A DNA stretch of 64,000 nt from [Borrelia] lusitaniae (lineage in GTDB: Bacteria > Spirochaetota > Spirochaetia > Borreliales > Borreliaceae): assembly GCF_030440365.1 (NCBI RefSeq), contig NZ_CP124050.1, forward strand, positions 620,001 through 684,000, written 5' to 3'. This document shows, piece after piece, positions 1-10,015 of this stretch. The translations under genes were made by a program, and so were the position numbers. Position 1 is the first letter of the stretch. Every line of letters starts with the position of its first letter. The notes below the pieces were generated by a model, which worked only from the letters and a program-made list of their open reading frames with translations, had not been told where the DNA came from and made no database searches.

Positions 1-2
1 AA

Positions 3-1811
3 GATTCACTTGAAGGTATATTTTATATTCCTATAGGGAAGAATGTCTTAATATCAAATTCAAATTTTTCATCCTTAGGCTTAAAAGATGTTAGATTGGA
101 TCCAATTTATTCTGTTCCTGTAGAAAAAAATTCTAAATATTATTCAAGGTATATGAGAATAGATGGGAAAATTTATTCTATAGTAAGCTTTCCTGTTAGA
201 GATTCTGTTGCAATATTGGGTGTTATAGGGATTTTGGTATGCTTTGATGAGCCTTTTGATATTATTGAAAATGAACTCTATTCTTCTTTGAAACTTAGCA
301 ATAAAAATTATAATTTTTTTATGCTTGACAGAAATTATATGCCCATTTTTTCAAACTTTGACAATCTTAAGTCCAAATATTTTTCTAAAGGTTATAGTGA
401 AGATGTTTTGAGTAAAGTTATATCTTATGTTAAGAGAGATTCTTCTCTTTCCCAGTATACTTTTAATTATAAAAGCGATTCTTATTCTTTAAACTTTTTA
501 AAAACCGGTGATTTTTTGGTTCAGGGATTGATTTTTAATGCAAGTTCCATTCCTATTATGTTTAAGTCAAATTGGATTATATTTTTTATATTTTTATTAT
601 CATCTTTTGCGATTATTTTTTATTTGTGCAATAATTTTATTTTTTCATTAATTAATGATTTTAACAGAATTGTTGATTATCAAAGATTAAAAAGCGATCC
701 TTTTAATCTTGAGCCTTCTACAAAAGTTAAGTATTCTTCGCCTATTATTTCTTATATTAGTTCAAAGCTAGACAGTCTCTCGACTAAGAGTAATAAATCT
801 TTTAAGAAGATAAAATCTTATTTTGAAGATTTAAATTATTATTTGGAACAAATAGAAACTACTATATTAAATACTGATAGCATAGATTCTAGTGTTTTAG
901 TTTATGAGCAACTAAGAGATACTTTTTCTAAATTTGAAAAATCAATCGTTGATATTTTAAAAGGCTTTGAATCTGTTTCTGATCCGATCAATGAGCACAA
1001 TAAACATATGTCAGAAATTTCCTCAAATTTTGAAGAGAATGTTAGTTTTTTTTATAGTATAGATAAAAATTTGGAAATTTTTAATAAAGTTTCTATTACA
1101 AATTCTTCTGATATTGAAAATATTAAAAGCAAAGTTTTTGATTTAAATGTTGTTTTTGAAAATGTGAATAAAAATTTTGCAGATCTTTTGTCTCAAACAA
1201 ACAGCTTGCAAAGCGTAAATAAACTTTTAGTTTCAATTTCGGCTCAGACCAATATGCTTGCTATGAATGCAGCAATTGAAGCAGCAAAAGCAGGAGATGC
1301 GGGTAAAAGTTTTGCAGTTGTTGCTGAAGAGATTAGAAAGCTTGCTATTAATTCTGGAAAATATTCCAAAACCATTAAAGATGAGCTTAAAACGGTTGAT
1401 AGTATTATTGCAGCAATTAATTCAGAAATTGATACAATTTATAAAAATTTTATAGATATTCAAGATAATGTGGACAGCAATTTTTCAAGACATGAGAAAG
1501 TAGATCTTACTCTTGCTAAGCATTTTAAAGAAATTGGTGAGTTTAAAGAAAGGTATTTATCTCATGATACTAAGATCAGAGATGCTAAGAATATGTATAA
1601 AGAAATATTTAATAATCATTTTTTTGTTAGCAGTAAGTTTAACAACTTTAGTCAGGATTTAAAGGAATTTAAAGTTTCTAAGATGAACTTAGATGCAGTA
1701 AGCTCTCTTCAAGAATATTCATCTTTGGTGAAATCTTCTAAAGAGAAGTTATTAAAGACAAAGGAATTAATTCAAAAGATTAATGATGAGATTAAAGATA
1801 TTCTTTTTTAG
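3..1811 (+). CDS. mcp3: Methyl-accepting chemotaxis protein, 5' end outside window
   Basis: A membrane chemoreceptor that passes ligand signals through CheW to the CheA kinase. The frame is open from base 3 with no convincing start, so the N-terminus lies upstream; a TTG at 96 is internal. The visible part is the end of an extracytoplasmic sensor region, a hydrophobic membrane segment at about nt 560-650, a long coiled-coil cytoplasmic domain, and the very conserved signalling hairpin at about nt 1233-1350 ([18 protein letters not shown], then [11 protein letters not shown]). No clear HAMP domain is visible after the membrane segment. The last codons overlap the convergent murB by four bases. 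The mcp3 name (BB0597) rests on gene order with B31 and is less certain than the family. Confidence 0.93.
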   Translation, partial: DSLEGIFYIPIGKNVLISNSNFSSLGLKDVRLDPIYSVPVEKNSKYYSRYMRIDGKIYSIVSFPVRDSVAILGVIGILVCFDEPFDIIENELYSSLKLSNKNYNFFMLDRNYMPIFSNFDNLKSKYFSKGYSEDVLSKVISYVKRDSSLSQYTFNYKSDSYSLNFLKTGDFLVQGLIFNASSIPIMFKSNWIIFFIFLLSSFAIIFYLCNNFIFSLINDFNRIVDYQRLKSDPFNLEPSTKVKYSSPIISYISSKLDSLSTKSNKSFKKIKSYFEDLNYYLEQIETTILNTDSIDSSVLVYEQLRDTFSKFEKSIVDILKGFESVSDPINEHNKHMSEISSNFEENVSFFYSIDKNLEIFNKVSITNSSDIENIKSKVFDLNVVFENVNKNFADLLSQTNSLQSVNKLLVSISAQTNMLAMNAAIEAAKAGDAGKSFAVVAEEIRKLAINSGKYSKTIKDELKTVDSIIAAINSEIDTIYKNFIDIQDNVDSNFSRHEKVDLTLAKHFKEIGEFKERYLSHDTKIRDAKNMYKEIFNNHFFVSSKFNNFSQDLKEFKVSKMNLDAVSSLQEYSSLVKSSKEKLLKTKELIQKINDEIKDILF

Positions 1812-2728
1812 CTTTTTTGATTTTCAAATCCTATGTAGAGAACTTCTTCTTCGAGTAAAAGCCCAGTTTTTGAATAGACTTCAGTTTTTACTTTTTCAAT
1901 CAAACTTTTTACGTCATCAGAAGTTGCATTGTTAATGTTGATAATGAAGTTTCCGTGATATGTAGATACTGCAGCGCCCCCAATGCTTAGCCCTTTTAGT
2001 TTACACTCTTCAATTATTTGTCCACTAGGTTTGAGAAATGCTTTATTGTTTTTAAAAGTGCTTCCACTACTTGGGAATAAATAGTGACCTCTGCTTATTC
2101 TTGCCTCTTTGTTTTCGTTCATTTTTTTTTCAATAATTTTTTTATTTTCTTTTTTTAAATTCAATTCAATTTTTAATATGAAAAAGTTTTTATTTTGAAA
2201 AGGTGATACCTTATACTTGAAGTCTTCTTTTTTAAATTCTTTGCAAATGGTTTTTCCTTTATCATTTATAAATGTAATTTTTTTTAGTATTTCAGAGATT
2301 TCATTTCCAAAGCATCTAGCATTCATCCACACAGCGCCTCCTAGTGTACCAGGCAGCCCATAGATGAATTCTAGGCCGCTTAAGCTGTTATCGAGCGCAA
2401 TTTTACATAAATTTTCGAAATTTGCACCGCATTCGGCGATAATTTTATTATCGTGAATTTTTATTTTGTTTAGATGTCCAGTGTATATTATTGGGAAATC
2501 AAGTTCTTTCTCATCATTGACTAAAATATTAGATCCTCCCCCAAGAATAAATAATTTAATTTTTTCTTCTATTGCTACTTTAAAAATATTTTCGGCTTCT
2601 TGAATATTTTTAGGAATGAGAAATAACTTTGAAATGTTTCCAATTTTATATGTTGTATAGTCAGTTAGATTTTTTGTTTCGGGCTTTATATTGATTTTTT
2701 TAAAAAAATTATTTAGGCTTTTAAACAT
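1808..2728 (-). CDS. murB: UDP-N-acetylenolpyruvoylglucosamine reductase MurB
   Basis: A cytosolic flavoenzyme that reduces UDP-GlcNAc-enolpyruvate to UDP-MurNAc with NADPH, the second committed step of peptidoglycan synthesis. The FAD-binding motif GGGSNILV is at residues 63-70, the glycine-rich segment [15 protein letters not shown] at about 124-138, and the catalytic-serine motif GSTFKN has Ser223. A C-terminal glutamate cluster (EEEV) matches the family. At 306 residues it has normal length. It is divergent from cysS across 51 bp; the ATG at 2728 has no strong Shine-Dalgarno sequence. Its stop overlaps the end of the convergent chemoreceptor gene. Confidence 0.96.
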   Translation of the reverse strand: MFKSLNNFFKKINIKPETKNLTDYTTYKIGNISKLFLIPKNIQEAENIFKVAIEEKIKLFILGGGSNILVNDEKELDFPIIYTGHLNKIKIHDNKIIAECGANFENLCKIALDNSLSGLEFIYGLPGTLGGAVWMNARCFGNEISEILKKITFINDKGKTICKEFKKEDFKYKVSPFQNKNFFILKIELNLKKENKKIIEKKMNENKEARISRGHYLFPSSGSTFKNNKAFLKPSGQIIEECKLKGLSIGGAAVSTYHGNFIININNATSDDVKSLIEKVKTEVYSKTGLLLEEEVLYIGFENQKS

Positions 2729-2779
2729 ACTTACTTAATAATAGATTAGACTTTTAATTTTTTCAATTTTGAGAAACGT

Positions 2780-4222
2780 ATGATTTTAAGATTGTATAAT
2801 ACCAGAACAAAAAATTTTTCAAAATTAACAAGTTTTGATGGTGTTAAAGTATATGCTTGCGGGCCTACTGTTTATAATTATGCTCACATTGGAAATTTTA
2901 GAACTTATATTTTTGGAGATTTATTAATTAAAACTTTAAGGTTTTTGGGGTATAAAGTTAATTATGCGATGAATATTACAGATATTGGGCATTTAACAGG
3001 TGATCTTGATGATGGAGAAGATAAGGTTGCTAAGGCTGCAAGAGAGAAAGGTCTTAAAGCTTATGAGATTAGTGAATTCTTTACAGAAGCTTTTTTTAAT
3101 GATTGTAGAAAATTAAACGTTACATATCCGGATAAAGTTCTTATTGCAAGCAAACATATTCCCATCATGATAGAGGTTGTTAAAATTCTTGAAGAAAAAA
3201 AAGTTACTTATTTTTCTAATGGGAATGTATATTTTGACACTTCTTGTTTTAAAAGCTATGGCGAGATGGCTGGTATTGACCTGATTAATAAAGATATGAC
3301 TTTTTCCAGGGTTGATATTGATAAATCTAAAAGGAATAAAACTGATTTTGTTTTGTGGTTTACTAATTCTAAATTTAAAGATCAGGAAATGAAATGGGAT
3401 TCTCCTTGGGGATTTGGTTATCCAAGTTGGCATTTGGAGTGTGCTGCTATGAATCTAGAGCATTTTAAAGATACACTTGATATTCATTTAGGAGGAGTTG
3501 ATCATATTGGAGTTCACCACATAAATGAAATAGCAATAGTAGAGTGTTTTTTGAATAAGAAATGGTGTGATATTTTTGTTCATGGAGAATTTTTGATTAT
3601 GGATTATAATAAGATGTCAAAGTCAAGTGGGAATTTTATTATAGTTAAAGATTTGGAAGAACAAAATTTTTCTCCTCTTGATTTTAGATATTTGTGTTTG
3701 ACATCGCACTATAGGAATCAATTAAAATTTTCATTTAATAATCTTCAATCAAGCAAAATTGCTAGGGAAAATATGATAAACAGGCTAAGTCATTTTTATT
3801 CATCTTTAGATCAAGCTGATTTAAATATTCTTAATAAGGATTTAAAAAATTTTAGTTTTAGTGCAGAAAAAGAGTATTATGATTCTTTTGTAGAAAAAGT
3901 TTCTTTTGATTTGAATGTTTCTCAAGGATTAGCGTTGCTTTGGGAAATAATTAAATCTGAAAATCTAAGCTTTGTTTCAAAACTTAGATTAGCTTTTATT
4001 TTTGATGAGATTATGTCGCTTAATTTGAGAGAAGAAATTTTAAAAAATTTAAAAAATCATGATGTACTTCTTGATGAGAATATGAAAACTTTAATTGAGG
4101 AAAGAAGAATAGCTAAATGTGAAAAAAATTTTAAGCGTGCCGATGAGATTAGGGATTTTTTTGCTAAAAAGGGTTTTGTTTTGGTTGATACCAAGGAAGG
4201 AACTAAGGTTAAAAGAGGCTAG
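2780..4222 (+). CDS. cysS: Cysteinyl-tRNA synthetase
   Basis: A class I aminoacyl-tRNA synthetase that charges tRNA-Cys. The zinc-ligand cysteine and HIGH signature sit together near the start ([15 protein letters not shown], residues 26-40), a WHLECAAM segment supplies further zinc ligands in the middle, and the KMSKS loop reads KMSKSSGN. The length of 480 residues is normal. It heads a tight plus-strand run: the next gene begins three bases after the stop, and glyA overlaps that one. Cysteine and serine-glycine metabolism are loosely related, but co-transcription may simply reflect genome compaction. Confidence 0.97.
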   Translation: MILRLYNTRTKNFSKLTSFDGVKVYACGPTVYNYAHIGNFRTYIFGDLLIKTLRFLGYKVNYAMNITDIGHLTGDLDDGEDKVAKAAREKGLKAYEISEFFTEAFFNDCRKLNVTYPDKVLIASKHIPIMIEVVKILEEKKVTYFSNGNVYFDTSCFKSYGEMAGIDLINKDMTFSRVDIDKSKRNKTDFVLWFTNSKFKDQEMKWDSPWGFGYPSWHLECAAMNLEHFKDTLDIHLGGVDHIGVHHINEIAIVECFLNKKWCDIFVHGEFLIMDYNKMSKSSGNFIIVKDLEEQNFSPLDFRYLCLTSHYRNQLKFSFNNLQSSKIARENMINRLSHFYSSLDQADLNILNKDLKNFSFSAEKEYYDSFVEKVSFDLNVSQGLALLWEIIKSENLSFVSKLRLAFIFDEIMSLNLREEILKNLKNHDVLLDENMKTLIEERRIAKCEKNFKRADEIRDFFAKKGFVLVDTKEGTKVKRG

Positions 4223-4225
4223 TAT

Positions 4226-5782
4226 TTGGCTATTTTTTTAAAAAACAAATATTTTTATTTAAGCTTAATTTTTATTCTTTTTTTATTCTTATTTATTTTT
4301 TCCGGATTTTTATTTTATTCAAAACCAATTATTTATGATATATCTCCAATTCCCACTTCACACAAGGATATTATTGTTATCAAAGGGAACAATTTGGGTT
4401 ACAGTATAGGAGAAATTAATATTAACAATAATTATTTGCTTAAAAGCAGCATTATTAGTTGGAATAATACTGAAATAGTTTTTAAAATCACAGACGAAGT
4501 AAATTCTGGACTTATTTTTGTAAAAAGTGAAAGTGGAACTAGTAACGAACTTTTTCTTGTTATTAGTAGACAAGTTCCTGTTAAGCTTAAGAGAAAAAAT
4601 ATGCCTTTTATTTTTTCAGAGGATAAAATAATTTTAAATGCAAATTCTTCAACTTTATTGAGTGGTATAAATTTGTTTTCACATTCTAGTGCTATTAAAA
4701 TTTTTCTTGAAACTAAGGATAAACTTTATACAATTTTACCCCAAAATATTTTAGATGTTTCTGAGAATAGAATAGAGTTTATTTCTCCTAAAACTTTAAA
4801 TTCTGGCGGGAAACTTTATGTTTTATTGGATAATCTTGAAAGCAATAAAGTTCCGTTCTCTCTTAGAGATCATTTTTTCAAGTGGACTTTGAGTGATTCA
4901 AAAGAGTTTAGAATAATTGAAGAAATTTATTTTACTCAAGATATTGGTATTAATTCTGATTCAAGCCCTGAAGACATTAATTTTAATATCTTCTATTTAA
5001 AGCCAATTGAGAATGAGCGTCAAAAAATTACAAAGCATGGCAATGAGTATCTTGATTTTAATATTGATAATTTATTTTTTGAAAACTTGAAAACAAATAA
5101 ATTTATTTTTGAGACCAGAGTAAAGACTCATAAACTCAATTTGCAATTTTTTGATACTAGATATTTAGAAAGCATTAAGGTTAATAAAGATCTTAACAAT
5201 CCAGAGTACAAAAAGTATGTTGAAGGCAAAAGAAAAGATTATTTATCTTACAGCTCTATTGATTTAATATCTTTAGATTCTTTAATTTTATCTATGACTA
5301 ATGGAAATAATTCAGTTTATAAGTTAGCTAAAGCAATTATTGATGTTTTGACTTCGAATTTTAAAATTGTTGAGAATAATTTAAGTTTAAAGGATTCTCT
5401 TAAAGAGGGAGAAATTTCATCTAGCAATTTAATAGTTCTTACGAATTTATTATTTTTAAAGTACGAGATTCCGCTGAGAAATATAGTTGGGCTTTACTAT
5501 GATTCTAATTCTCTTAAATTGAATGAGCATTTTTGGTTTGAATTTTTTTTGGATGGGGTTGGTTTTGTATATTTTGATATAATAAATGCAGTATTATTTA
5601 AGGATAACTCTAAGTATTTCTTAAATATGTCTGATAACTATATTCAATATGGGTGCAAAGAGGATTATGATCAAAATGAGTTTTTTGATGGGTATTTAGA
5701 TTCTGGGTTTTTAAAGTATAAAAGCTTGACAAACGAATCGTATTCTTTAATGCATAGGTTTGTCTTGGAGGATAATTTTTAA
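4226..5782 (+). CDS. Membrane-anchored TIG-domain protein with degenerate transglutaminase-like C-terminus
   Basis: Unknown function (BB0600-like). It starts at a TTG three bases after cysS. Residues 8-30 form a single hydrophobic segment, an uncleaved anchor or signal. Residues about 35-110 resemble an IPT/TIG beta-sandwich: a P-x-x-x-x-ISP opening, an IVIKGNNLG core strand, and a closing GTSNEL. The C-terminal part, about 395-470, has the spacing of a transglutaminase core: a helix followed by [11 protein letters not shown], then [10 protein letters not shown], then an Asp in FDI. The usual cysteine at the start of that helix is absent (SSSN instead), so catalysis is doubtful. An extracytoplasmic binding or scaffold role is inference. 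The gene overlaps glyA by one base (TAATG). Confidence 0.8.
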   Translation: MAIFLKNKYFYLSLIFILFLFLFIFSGFLFYSKPIIYDISPIPTSHKDIIVIKGNNLGYSIGEININNNYLLKSSIISWNNTEIVFKITDEVNSGLIFVKSESGTSNELFLVISRQVPVKLKRKNMPFIFSEDKIILNANSSTLLSGINLFSHSSAIKIFLETKDKLYTILPQNILDVSENRIEFISPKTLNSGGKLYVLLDNLESNKVPFSLRDHFFKWTLSDSKEFRIIEEIYFTQDIGINSDSSPEDINFNIFYLKPIENERQKITKHGNEYLDFNIDNLFFENLKTNKFIFETRVKTHKLNLQFFDTRYLESIKVNKDLNNPEYKKYVEGKRKDYLSYSSIDLISLDSLILSMTNGNNSVYKLAKAIIDVLTSNFKIVENNLSLKDSLKEGEISSSNLIVLTNLLFLKYEIPLRNIVGLYYDSNSLKLNEHFWFEFFLDGVGFVYFDIINAVLFKDNSKYFLNMSDNYIQYGCKEDYDQNEFFDGYLDSGFLKYKSLTNESYSLMHRFVLEDNF

Positions 5783-7035
5783 TGAGAGATGATCAAATAT
5801 TTAATTTAATTGAGAAAGAGGGATTAAGAGAAAAAGAACACATTGAGCTTATTGCGTCTGAAAATTTTACATCTTTAGAGATAAGGCAGGCTGTTGGGAG
5901 TATTTTAACCAATAAGTATGCCGAAGGATATCCTTTAAATCGGTATTATGGCGGTTGTTCTTTTATTGATGAGATTGAAACTTTAGCAATTTCAAGAGCA
6001 AAAGAGCTTTTTGGTGCAAAGTATGCAAATGTTCAGCCTCATAGCGGATCTCAGGCTAATATGGCTGCTATAATGGCTCTAATTAGCCCGGGAGACAGGA
6101 TTCTTGGCATGCAACTCTCTCACGGAGGGCATTTAACTCATGGCAGTAGGGTAAATTTTTCTGGTATATTTTTTAACACGTATTTTTATGGTGTTTCTAG
6201 AGATTCTGAGTTGATTGATTATGATGAGGTTCTTAAAATAGCTAGAGATTGTAGACCAAATTTAATAATAGCCGGAGCTTCTTCTTATTCAAGAGAAATT
6301 GATTTTAAAAAATTTAGAGAAATAGCAGACGATGTTTCTGCTTATCTTTTATGTGATATTGCTCATATTTCAGGTCTTATTGTTGCCGGTTTTCACAATT
6401 CTTCAATTGATGTTGCGCATCTTACTACAAGCACTACACATAAAACTTTAAGAGGGCCAAGAGGTGGAATAATACTTTCTGGAAAAGATTTTAACAAATC
6501 AGTAAACTTTAATGGAAAAGAGAAAGCTTTGTTTAGTGCTGTAAATTCTACAGTTTTTCCCGGAACTCAAGGGGGTCCTTTGGTTCATGTTATTGCAGGT
6601 AAGGCTATTGCATTCAGAGAAGCTCTTCAAGAAAGTTTTAAAGAATATATTGCTAACGTAATAAAAAATACTAAAGTTATGGCTGAATATTTCAAATCAG
6701 AAGGATTTCGGATTGTCAGTGGAGGCACAGACAATCATTTATTTTTGGTTGATCTTAGTAGTTTGGATATTACAGGTGTTGATGCTGAGAGATTGCTTGA
6801 GGGTGTAAATATTACTTTAAATAAAAATGCTATTCCTTTTGACAAAAAAAGCCCTTCTTTGGCTTCTGGTATTAGAATTGGAGGTGCTGCTATTACTTCT
6901 AGGGGTCTAAATGAAAACGATTCTTTAAATGTTGCTAAATTTACTGTTAGAGCTTTAAGGGCAAAGTCCGATATCGAATTAAAACAAATAAAAAAGGAAG
7001 TTGTAAGATTTATTAAAGATTTTGATATGCCTTAA
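5782..7035 (+). CDS. glyA: Serine hydroxymethyltransferase
   Basis: A PLP enzyme that converts serine and tetrahydrofolate to glycine and methylene-tetrahydrofolate, the main source of one-carbon units. The PLP-lysine motif [15 protein letters not shown] places the Schiff-base lysine at 221, and the N-terminal [11 protein letters not shown] and [13 protein letters not shown] segments are family hallmarks. At 417 residues it is full length. The start codon overlaps the previous stop by one base, so it is probably translationally coupled. It is likely co-transcribed with cysS. Confidence 0.97.
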   Translation: MRDDQIFNLIEKEGLREKEHIELIASENFTSLEIRQAVGSILTNKYAEGYPLNRYYGGCSFIDEIETLAISRAKELFGAKYANVQPHSGSQANMAAIMALISPGDRILGMQLSHGGHLTHGSRVNFSGIFFNTYFYGVSRDSELIDYDEVLKIARDCRPNLIIAGASSYSREIDFKKFREIADDVSAYLLCDIAHISGLIVAGFHNSSIDVAHLTTSTTHKTLRGPRGGIILSGKDFNKSVNFNGKEKALFSAVNSTVFPGTQGGPLVHVIAGKAIAFREALQESFKEYIANVIKNTKVMAEYFKSEGFRIVSGGTDNHLFLVDLSSLDITGVDAERLLEGVNITLNKNAIPFDKKSPSLASGIRIGGAAITSRGLNENDSLNVAKFTVRALRAKSDIELKQIKKEVVRFIKDFDMP

Positions 7036-7061
7036 TTATGTTTGGAGGTTATGATTAATAA

Positions 7062-7814
7062 ATGCCAAGCTTAATTAGAATGTTTTTTTTAGTATTGTTT
7101 TTTATTTTTATTTTTAATCCCCTTTTAATAGGAATGCTTTTTATATTATTTCCTTTTATTTTGATATTATTTAGTTTTTTGGGTGTTTTTAGAATCTATT
7201 TTACAAGAGATTACTCATATTCTAGATCTAGAGAGTTTGAATTTTATAAACTTTCTTTTTTATTAATGTCTAAATTGCTATCTATTTTGGGGACTGTAAC
7301 AGGAGAACAACTAAATTATGTTAATTTTATTATCAATTCTTTGAATTTGTCTGAACGTGGTAAATCAGAATTATATACCATCTTTCATTCTGCTATTACT
7401 AAGAATAATAATGCGGATAAAATTTTGTATACTCTTAAGCTTGGCTATTTTCAACATAAAGATCTTTTTATATGGCTTTTTGCTTCTCTTAAAGAAATTA
7501 ATAGGCTTTCTAGACATAAAAACTTAGAAGCTGAAAAATTTATTTCTTATGTTGGTGTTTTCCTTGAACTTGAATCTGATAGTTATGAAGCTTATAAAGA
7601 TATCAACATTAAGATTATCAATCCTTACAGCGTTTTGGGGTTAACTTATACTGCTAGTGATGATGAGATTAAAAAGGCTTATAAAAGCCTTGTTATTAAG
7701 TATCATCCTGATAAGTTTGCAAACGATCCTGTAAGACAAAAAGATGCCAATGATAAATTTATTAAAATTCAAGATGCTTATGAAAAGATTTGCAAAGAAA
7801 GAAATATGAAATAA
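7062..7814 (+). CDS. Membrane J-domain protein (DjlA-like)
   Basis: A J-domain co-chaperone that would recruit DnaK at the membrane. Residues 5-45 are strongly hydrophobic and fit two membrane segments. The middle, about 62-175, is helical and looks TerB-like. Residues 187-245 form the J domain with the essential HPD at 215-217 (KYHPDKF). The order membrane segment, TerB-like, J domain resembles DjlA. Two stop codons lie directly upstream in frame, so ATG 7062 is the first possible start. The GGAGG at 7044-7048 sits 13 bases away and only two bases before an out-of-frame seven-codon ORF at 7051. The client protein is unknown. Confidence 0.85.
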   Translation: MPSLIRMFFLVLFFIFIFNPLLIGMLFILFPFILILFSFLGVFRIYFTRDYSYSRSREFEFYKLSFLLMSKLLSILGTVTGEQLNYVNFIINSLNLSERGKSELYTIFHSAITKNNNADKILYTLKLGYFQHKDLFIWLFASLKEINRLSRHKNLEAEKFISYVGVFLELESDSYEAYKDINIKIINPYSVLGLTYTASDDEIKKAYKSLVIKYHPDKFANDPVRQKDANDKFIKIQDAYEKICKERNMK

Positions 7815-7841
7815 TTAATTAATTGTTTTTAAAGATAAAAA

Positions 7842-7866
7842 AAAGAAGGGCTTTAAGCCCTTCTTT
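7842..7866. terminator. Bidirectional terminator between J-protein gene and p66
   Basis: A perfect 12-bp inverted repeat around one central base, with AAGAAGGGC pairing with GCCCTTCTT. The minus-strand copy is followed by a long T-run, so it should end p66 transcription well; the plus-strand T-run is shorter. It lies between two convergent stop codons. Confidence 0.88.
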
Positions 7867-7871
7867 AAATG

Positions 7872-9743
7872 TTAGCTTCCACTGTAGGCTACTTTGAATT
7901 GCAAGAAAGCGCTACCAATAGCAGCATTTTTTGGGTTTTTATCAGCAAATTCCATAATGTTATTTGAATCCCAACCAAGAGAAATTGTTGTAAATCTTAT
8001 TAGTTTTTCAAGGCTAATTCCTGTTTTAAGGTAAACTTTTACATCATCACTTATTTTTGCATTATCAATTAAGATTGTATTAGAAGGCCCTAAAAGGTAT
8101 GCTCCAATATAAGGTACTACATGTGCTTCTGTTGAAATGGATTCTATTGGAATTGCATAATCAAGATATAAAGCAAAACCAAGTTTCATTGCGTTTTGAA
8201 ATTTCAGATTAGGGATTTTAGCTTGTGTACTTGAACTTTTTCCAGCTTGATTGTTTGCATTAGCATTTAAGTCTGCTGTAGGATAGTTTTCTACAGGTTT
8301 TTGTCTTAAAATATCATAAACACCGATAGATGTTATCCATCCTAGTCCATTTATAAGTCCCTTTTTATTGTCTTCATAGCTTGAGAGTTCAACATTTAAG
8401 CTTTGGAATGCATTCTCAGATATGGGTTTTAATTGTTTTTCAGTATCTTTGGATCTGTAAAGATTTTGTCCATAGCTTACTCCCAATGCAATTCCAGACT
8501 TTTTGTCTTGTTCTCCAAATAATGTTTTGCTGTAGGAATCAGATCCCTTAATCTTCCAAGATTCTTTTTCACCAATGTCTTTATTCCAAGCAAATCCTAT
8601 GCTTGCTCCTGTTGAAAATGCAATGCCTAGTTCTTTATTTTTGCTGAAATTAAGAGCATTTCCATTTGGATCAAATATATCTTCAGCTTTTTTAGTAGGA
8701 TCTAGGGATATTCCTTTTTTTGAATTTGCTGCTTTTGAGATGTGTCCAAATACAGAAAAATCGCTTGCAAAAGGGTCTATTCCAAAATCAGTACCCATTT
8801 GTAAAACAAGATAGGTATTTTTATTGTTGATTTTTGTTAATCCAAGCTTATATTCAGCCCCAAAAGATGCTAAAATTGCAGCGTTTGATAAAGTTGGACT
8901 GAATAAATCGTTATCAACTACGGCTTTATCTTTTAGAGAGTATGTTATTGATGAATTATTAAATGTGTTATTTCCATAAGCTCCTGATAAGCCAAAATTT
9001 AATTCAAAAGGTGTTTCTGCAACTACAGATTCAGTATCTTCTGGATCAAGTATATTTTTTATTGGCTTCCATTTTGCTTGAATTCCATAAAGAATTCCTT
9101 TATAGGTTTTATTGTAAGGGGTGTTTTTGTCATTTTCTTGATTTCTGTTGCCCGTTCCTGTTCCCCCTATTGCAAATGTAAGGTCAAGTTGTGGTAGTTT
9201 GTATCCCAGCTGAATTGTTCCTATATTTTTAGAAGTACCCCTTGCAAGAATTGTACCGCTTATTGCTCTGTTGTTGCTTGGAAATCCGTAGTAAGTGCTT
9301 TTGAATCCAGTAATAGGTGCAAAGCTAAATAAAGATTCTTTATTAAAGTCAAAATCCGTCATAGTACTTATTTTAATAAAAAAATCATATATATTGATTT
9401 GCGCTGTTATATCTCCCACATCAATTTTGAATGGATCATCTTTTTTTCCTTCTGCTTTTAATGCAAGATCTTCTACCTTAATGTAAGCTGAGAATGGATC
9501 GTCTTTGCCTAATTCAGGATTAGCTTCAAATGGTTTAAGTTTGATAGTAATTTTACTTTTGTTTTCAAACCCAGGAACAAGTTCGTCTATATCGAATCTG
9601 AATTCACTTGTGTTTTCAAATCCAAATGTAGGTATCCATGGGTTTATTTTAAATATATCTTCTTCTTTTAATTGATCTGCTGCAAATATTGCTAGAGATG
9701 TGGTTAAAAATATAATTAATTTATATAAAATATGATTCTTCAT
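7872..9743 (-). CDS. p66: Outer-membrane porin and integrin-binding adhesin P66
   Basis: P66 is a large-conductance outer-membrane channel and a beta-3 integrin ligand in Lyme borreliae. The 623-residue protein has a signal peptide (LIIFLTTSLAIFA, cut near residue 21), no lipobox, and many amphipathic beta-strand segments ending in AYSGS. Homology to B31 P66 is plain throughout. A variable segment near residues 485-515 (rich in Asn, Ala, Ser) corresponds to the exposed, antigenically variable loop. In the integrin-binding stretch 202-208 Asp205 is kept but residue 207 is Asn (codon 9123-9125), where B31 has Asp as I recall. AGGAAGG stands nine bases before the ATG. A terminator hairpin follows the stop. 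Confidence 0.97.
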   Translation of the reverse strand: MKNHILYKLIIFLTTSLAIFAADQLKEEDIFKINPWIPTFGFENTSEFRFDIDELVPGFENKSKITIKLKPFEANPELGKDDPFSAYIKVEDLALKAEGKKDDPFKIDVGDITAQINIYDFFIKISTMTDFDFNKESLFSFAPITGFKSTYYGFPSNNRAISGTILARGTSKNIGTIQLGYKLPQLDLTFAIGGTGTGNRNQENDKNTPYNKTYKGILYGIQAKWKPIKNILDPEDTESVVAETPFELNFGLSGAYGNNTFNNSSITYSLKDKAVVDNDLFSPTLSNAAILASFGAEYKLGLTKINNKNTYLVLQMGTDFGIDPFASDFSVFGHISKAANSKKGISLDPTKKAEDIFDPNGNALNFSKNKELGIAFSTGASIGFAWNKDIGEKESWKIKGSDSYSKTLFGEQDKKSGIALGVSYGQNLYRSKDTEKQLKPISENAFQSLNVELSSYEDNKKGLINGLGWITSIGVYDILRQKPVENYPTADLNANANNQAGKSSSTQAKIPNLKFQNAMKLGFALYLDYAIPIESISTEAHVVPYIGAYLLGPSNTILIDNAKISDDVKVYLKTGISLEKLIRFTTISLGWDSNNIMEFADKNPKNAAIGSAFLQFKVAYSGS

Positions 9744-10015
9744 AATTATACCTTCCTGTTGTAACTATAAACTTTTATTAGTTTTAGTTATTTATTAAAA
9801 TTTTTAATAATATATATCATACACTGTATATATAATATATTTATTGTAAATGATAGCATGTATATAATATTAAAATATTGGGTAAAAATTCAAGATCATA
9901 TTATTATTTTTTGATTTTTATATTTTTCAAATTAATAAATAAGATTAATTTTATTACCAATTAATCTTATTTATTTTAAATTATAAATTAATCTTATTTA
10001 TTTTAAATTATTAAT
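9744..10015. promoter_or_regulatory. p66 upstream region and lactate-permease 3' region
   Basis: This 272-bp gap lies between two minus-strand genes. It holds the p66 ribosome site at the left, a perfect 9-bp dyad at 9792-9810 (TTATTAAAA, one base, TTTTAATAA), a very AT-rich segment with TATATAAT-like boxes around 9825-9865 that probably carries the p66 promoter, and the repeat block at 9934-10010. I cannot fix one promoter because several boxes fit. No open reading frame of note is present. Confidence 0.6.
9934..10010. repeat. Two direct repeats plus an inverted copy downstream of the lactate permease
   Basis: A 25-bp unit (AATTAATCTTATTTATT followed by TTAAATTA) occurs at 9959-9983 and again at 9986-10010, a 27-bp period. 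The first 17 bases also occur inverted at 9934-9950, so 9934-9950 and 9959-9975 form a perfect 17-bp hairpin with an 8-base loop. It lies just past the permease stop and could act as a GC-free terminator or as a protein-binding array upstream of p66. Confidence 0.8.

Noticed and set aside
1267..1455. 62-codon plus-strand frame inside the chemoreceptor
   Set aside because: Gln/Leu-rich shadow of the repetitive coiled-coil signalling domain.
3113..3433. 106-codon minus-strand frame inside cysS
   Set aside because: Wholly inside a conserved synthetase gene in another frame; no start signal and no family.
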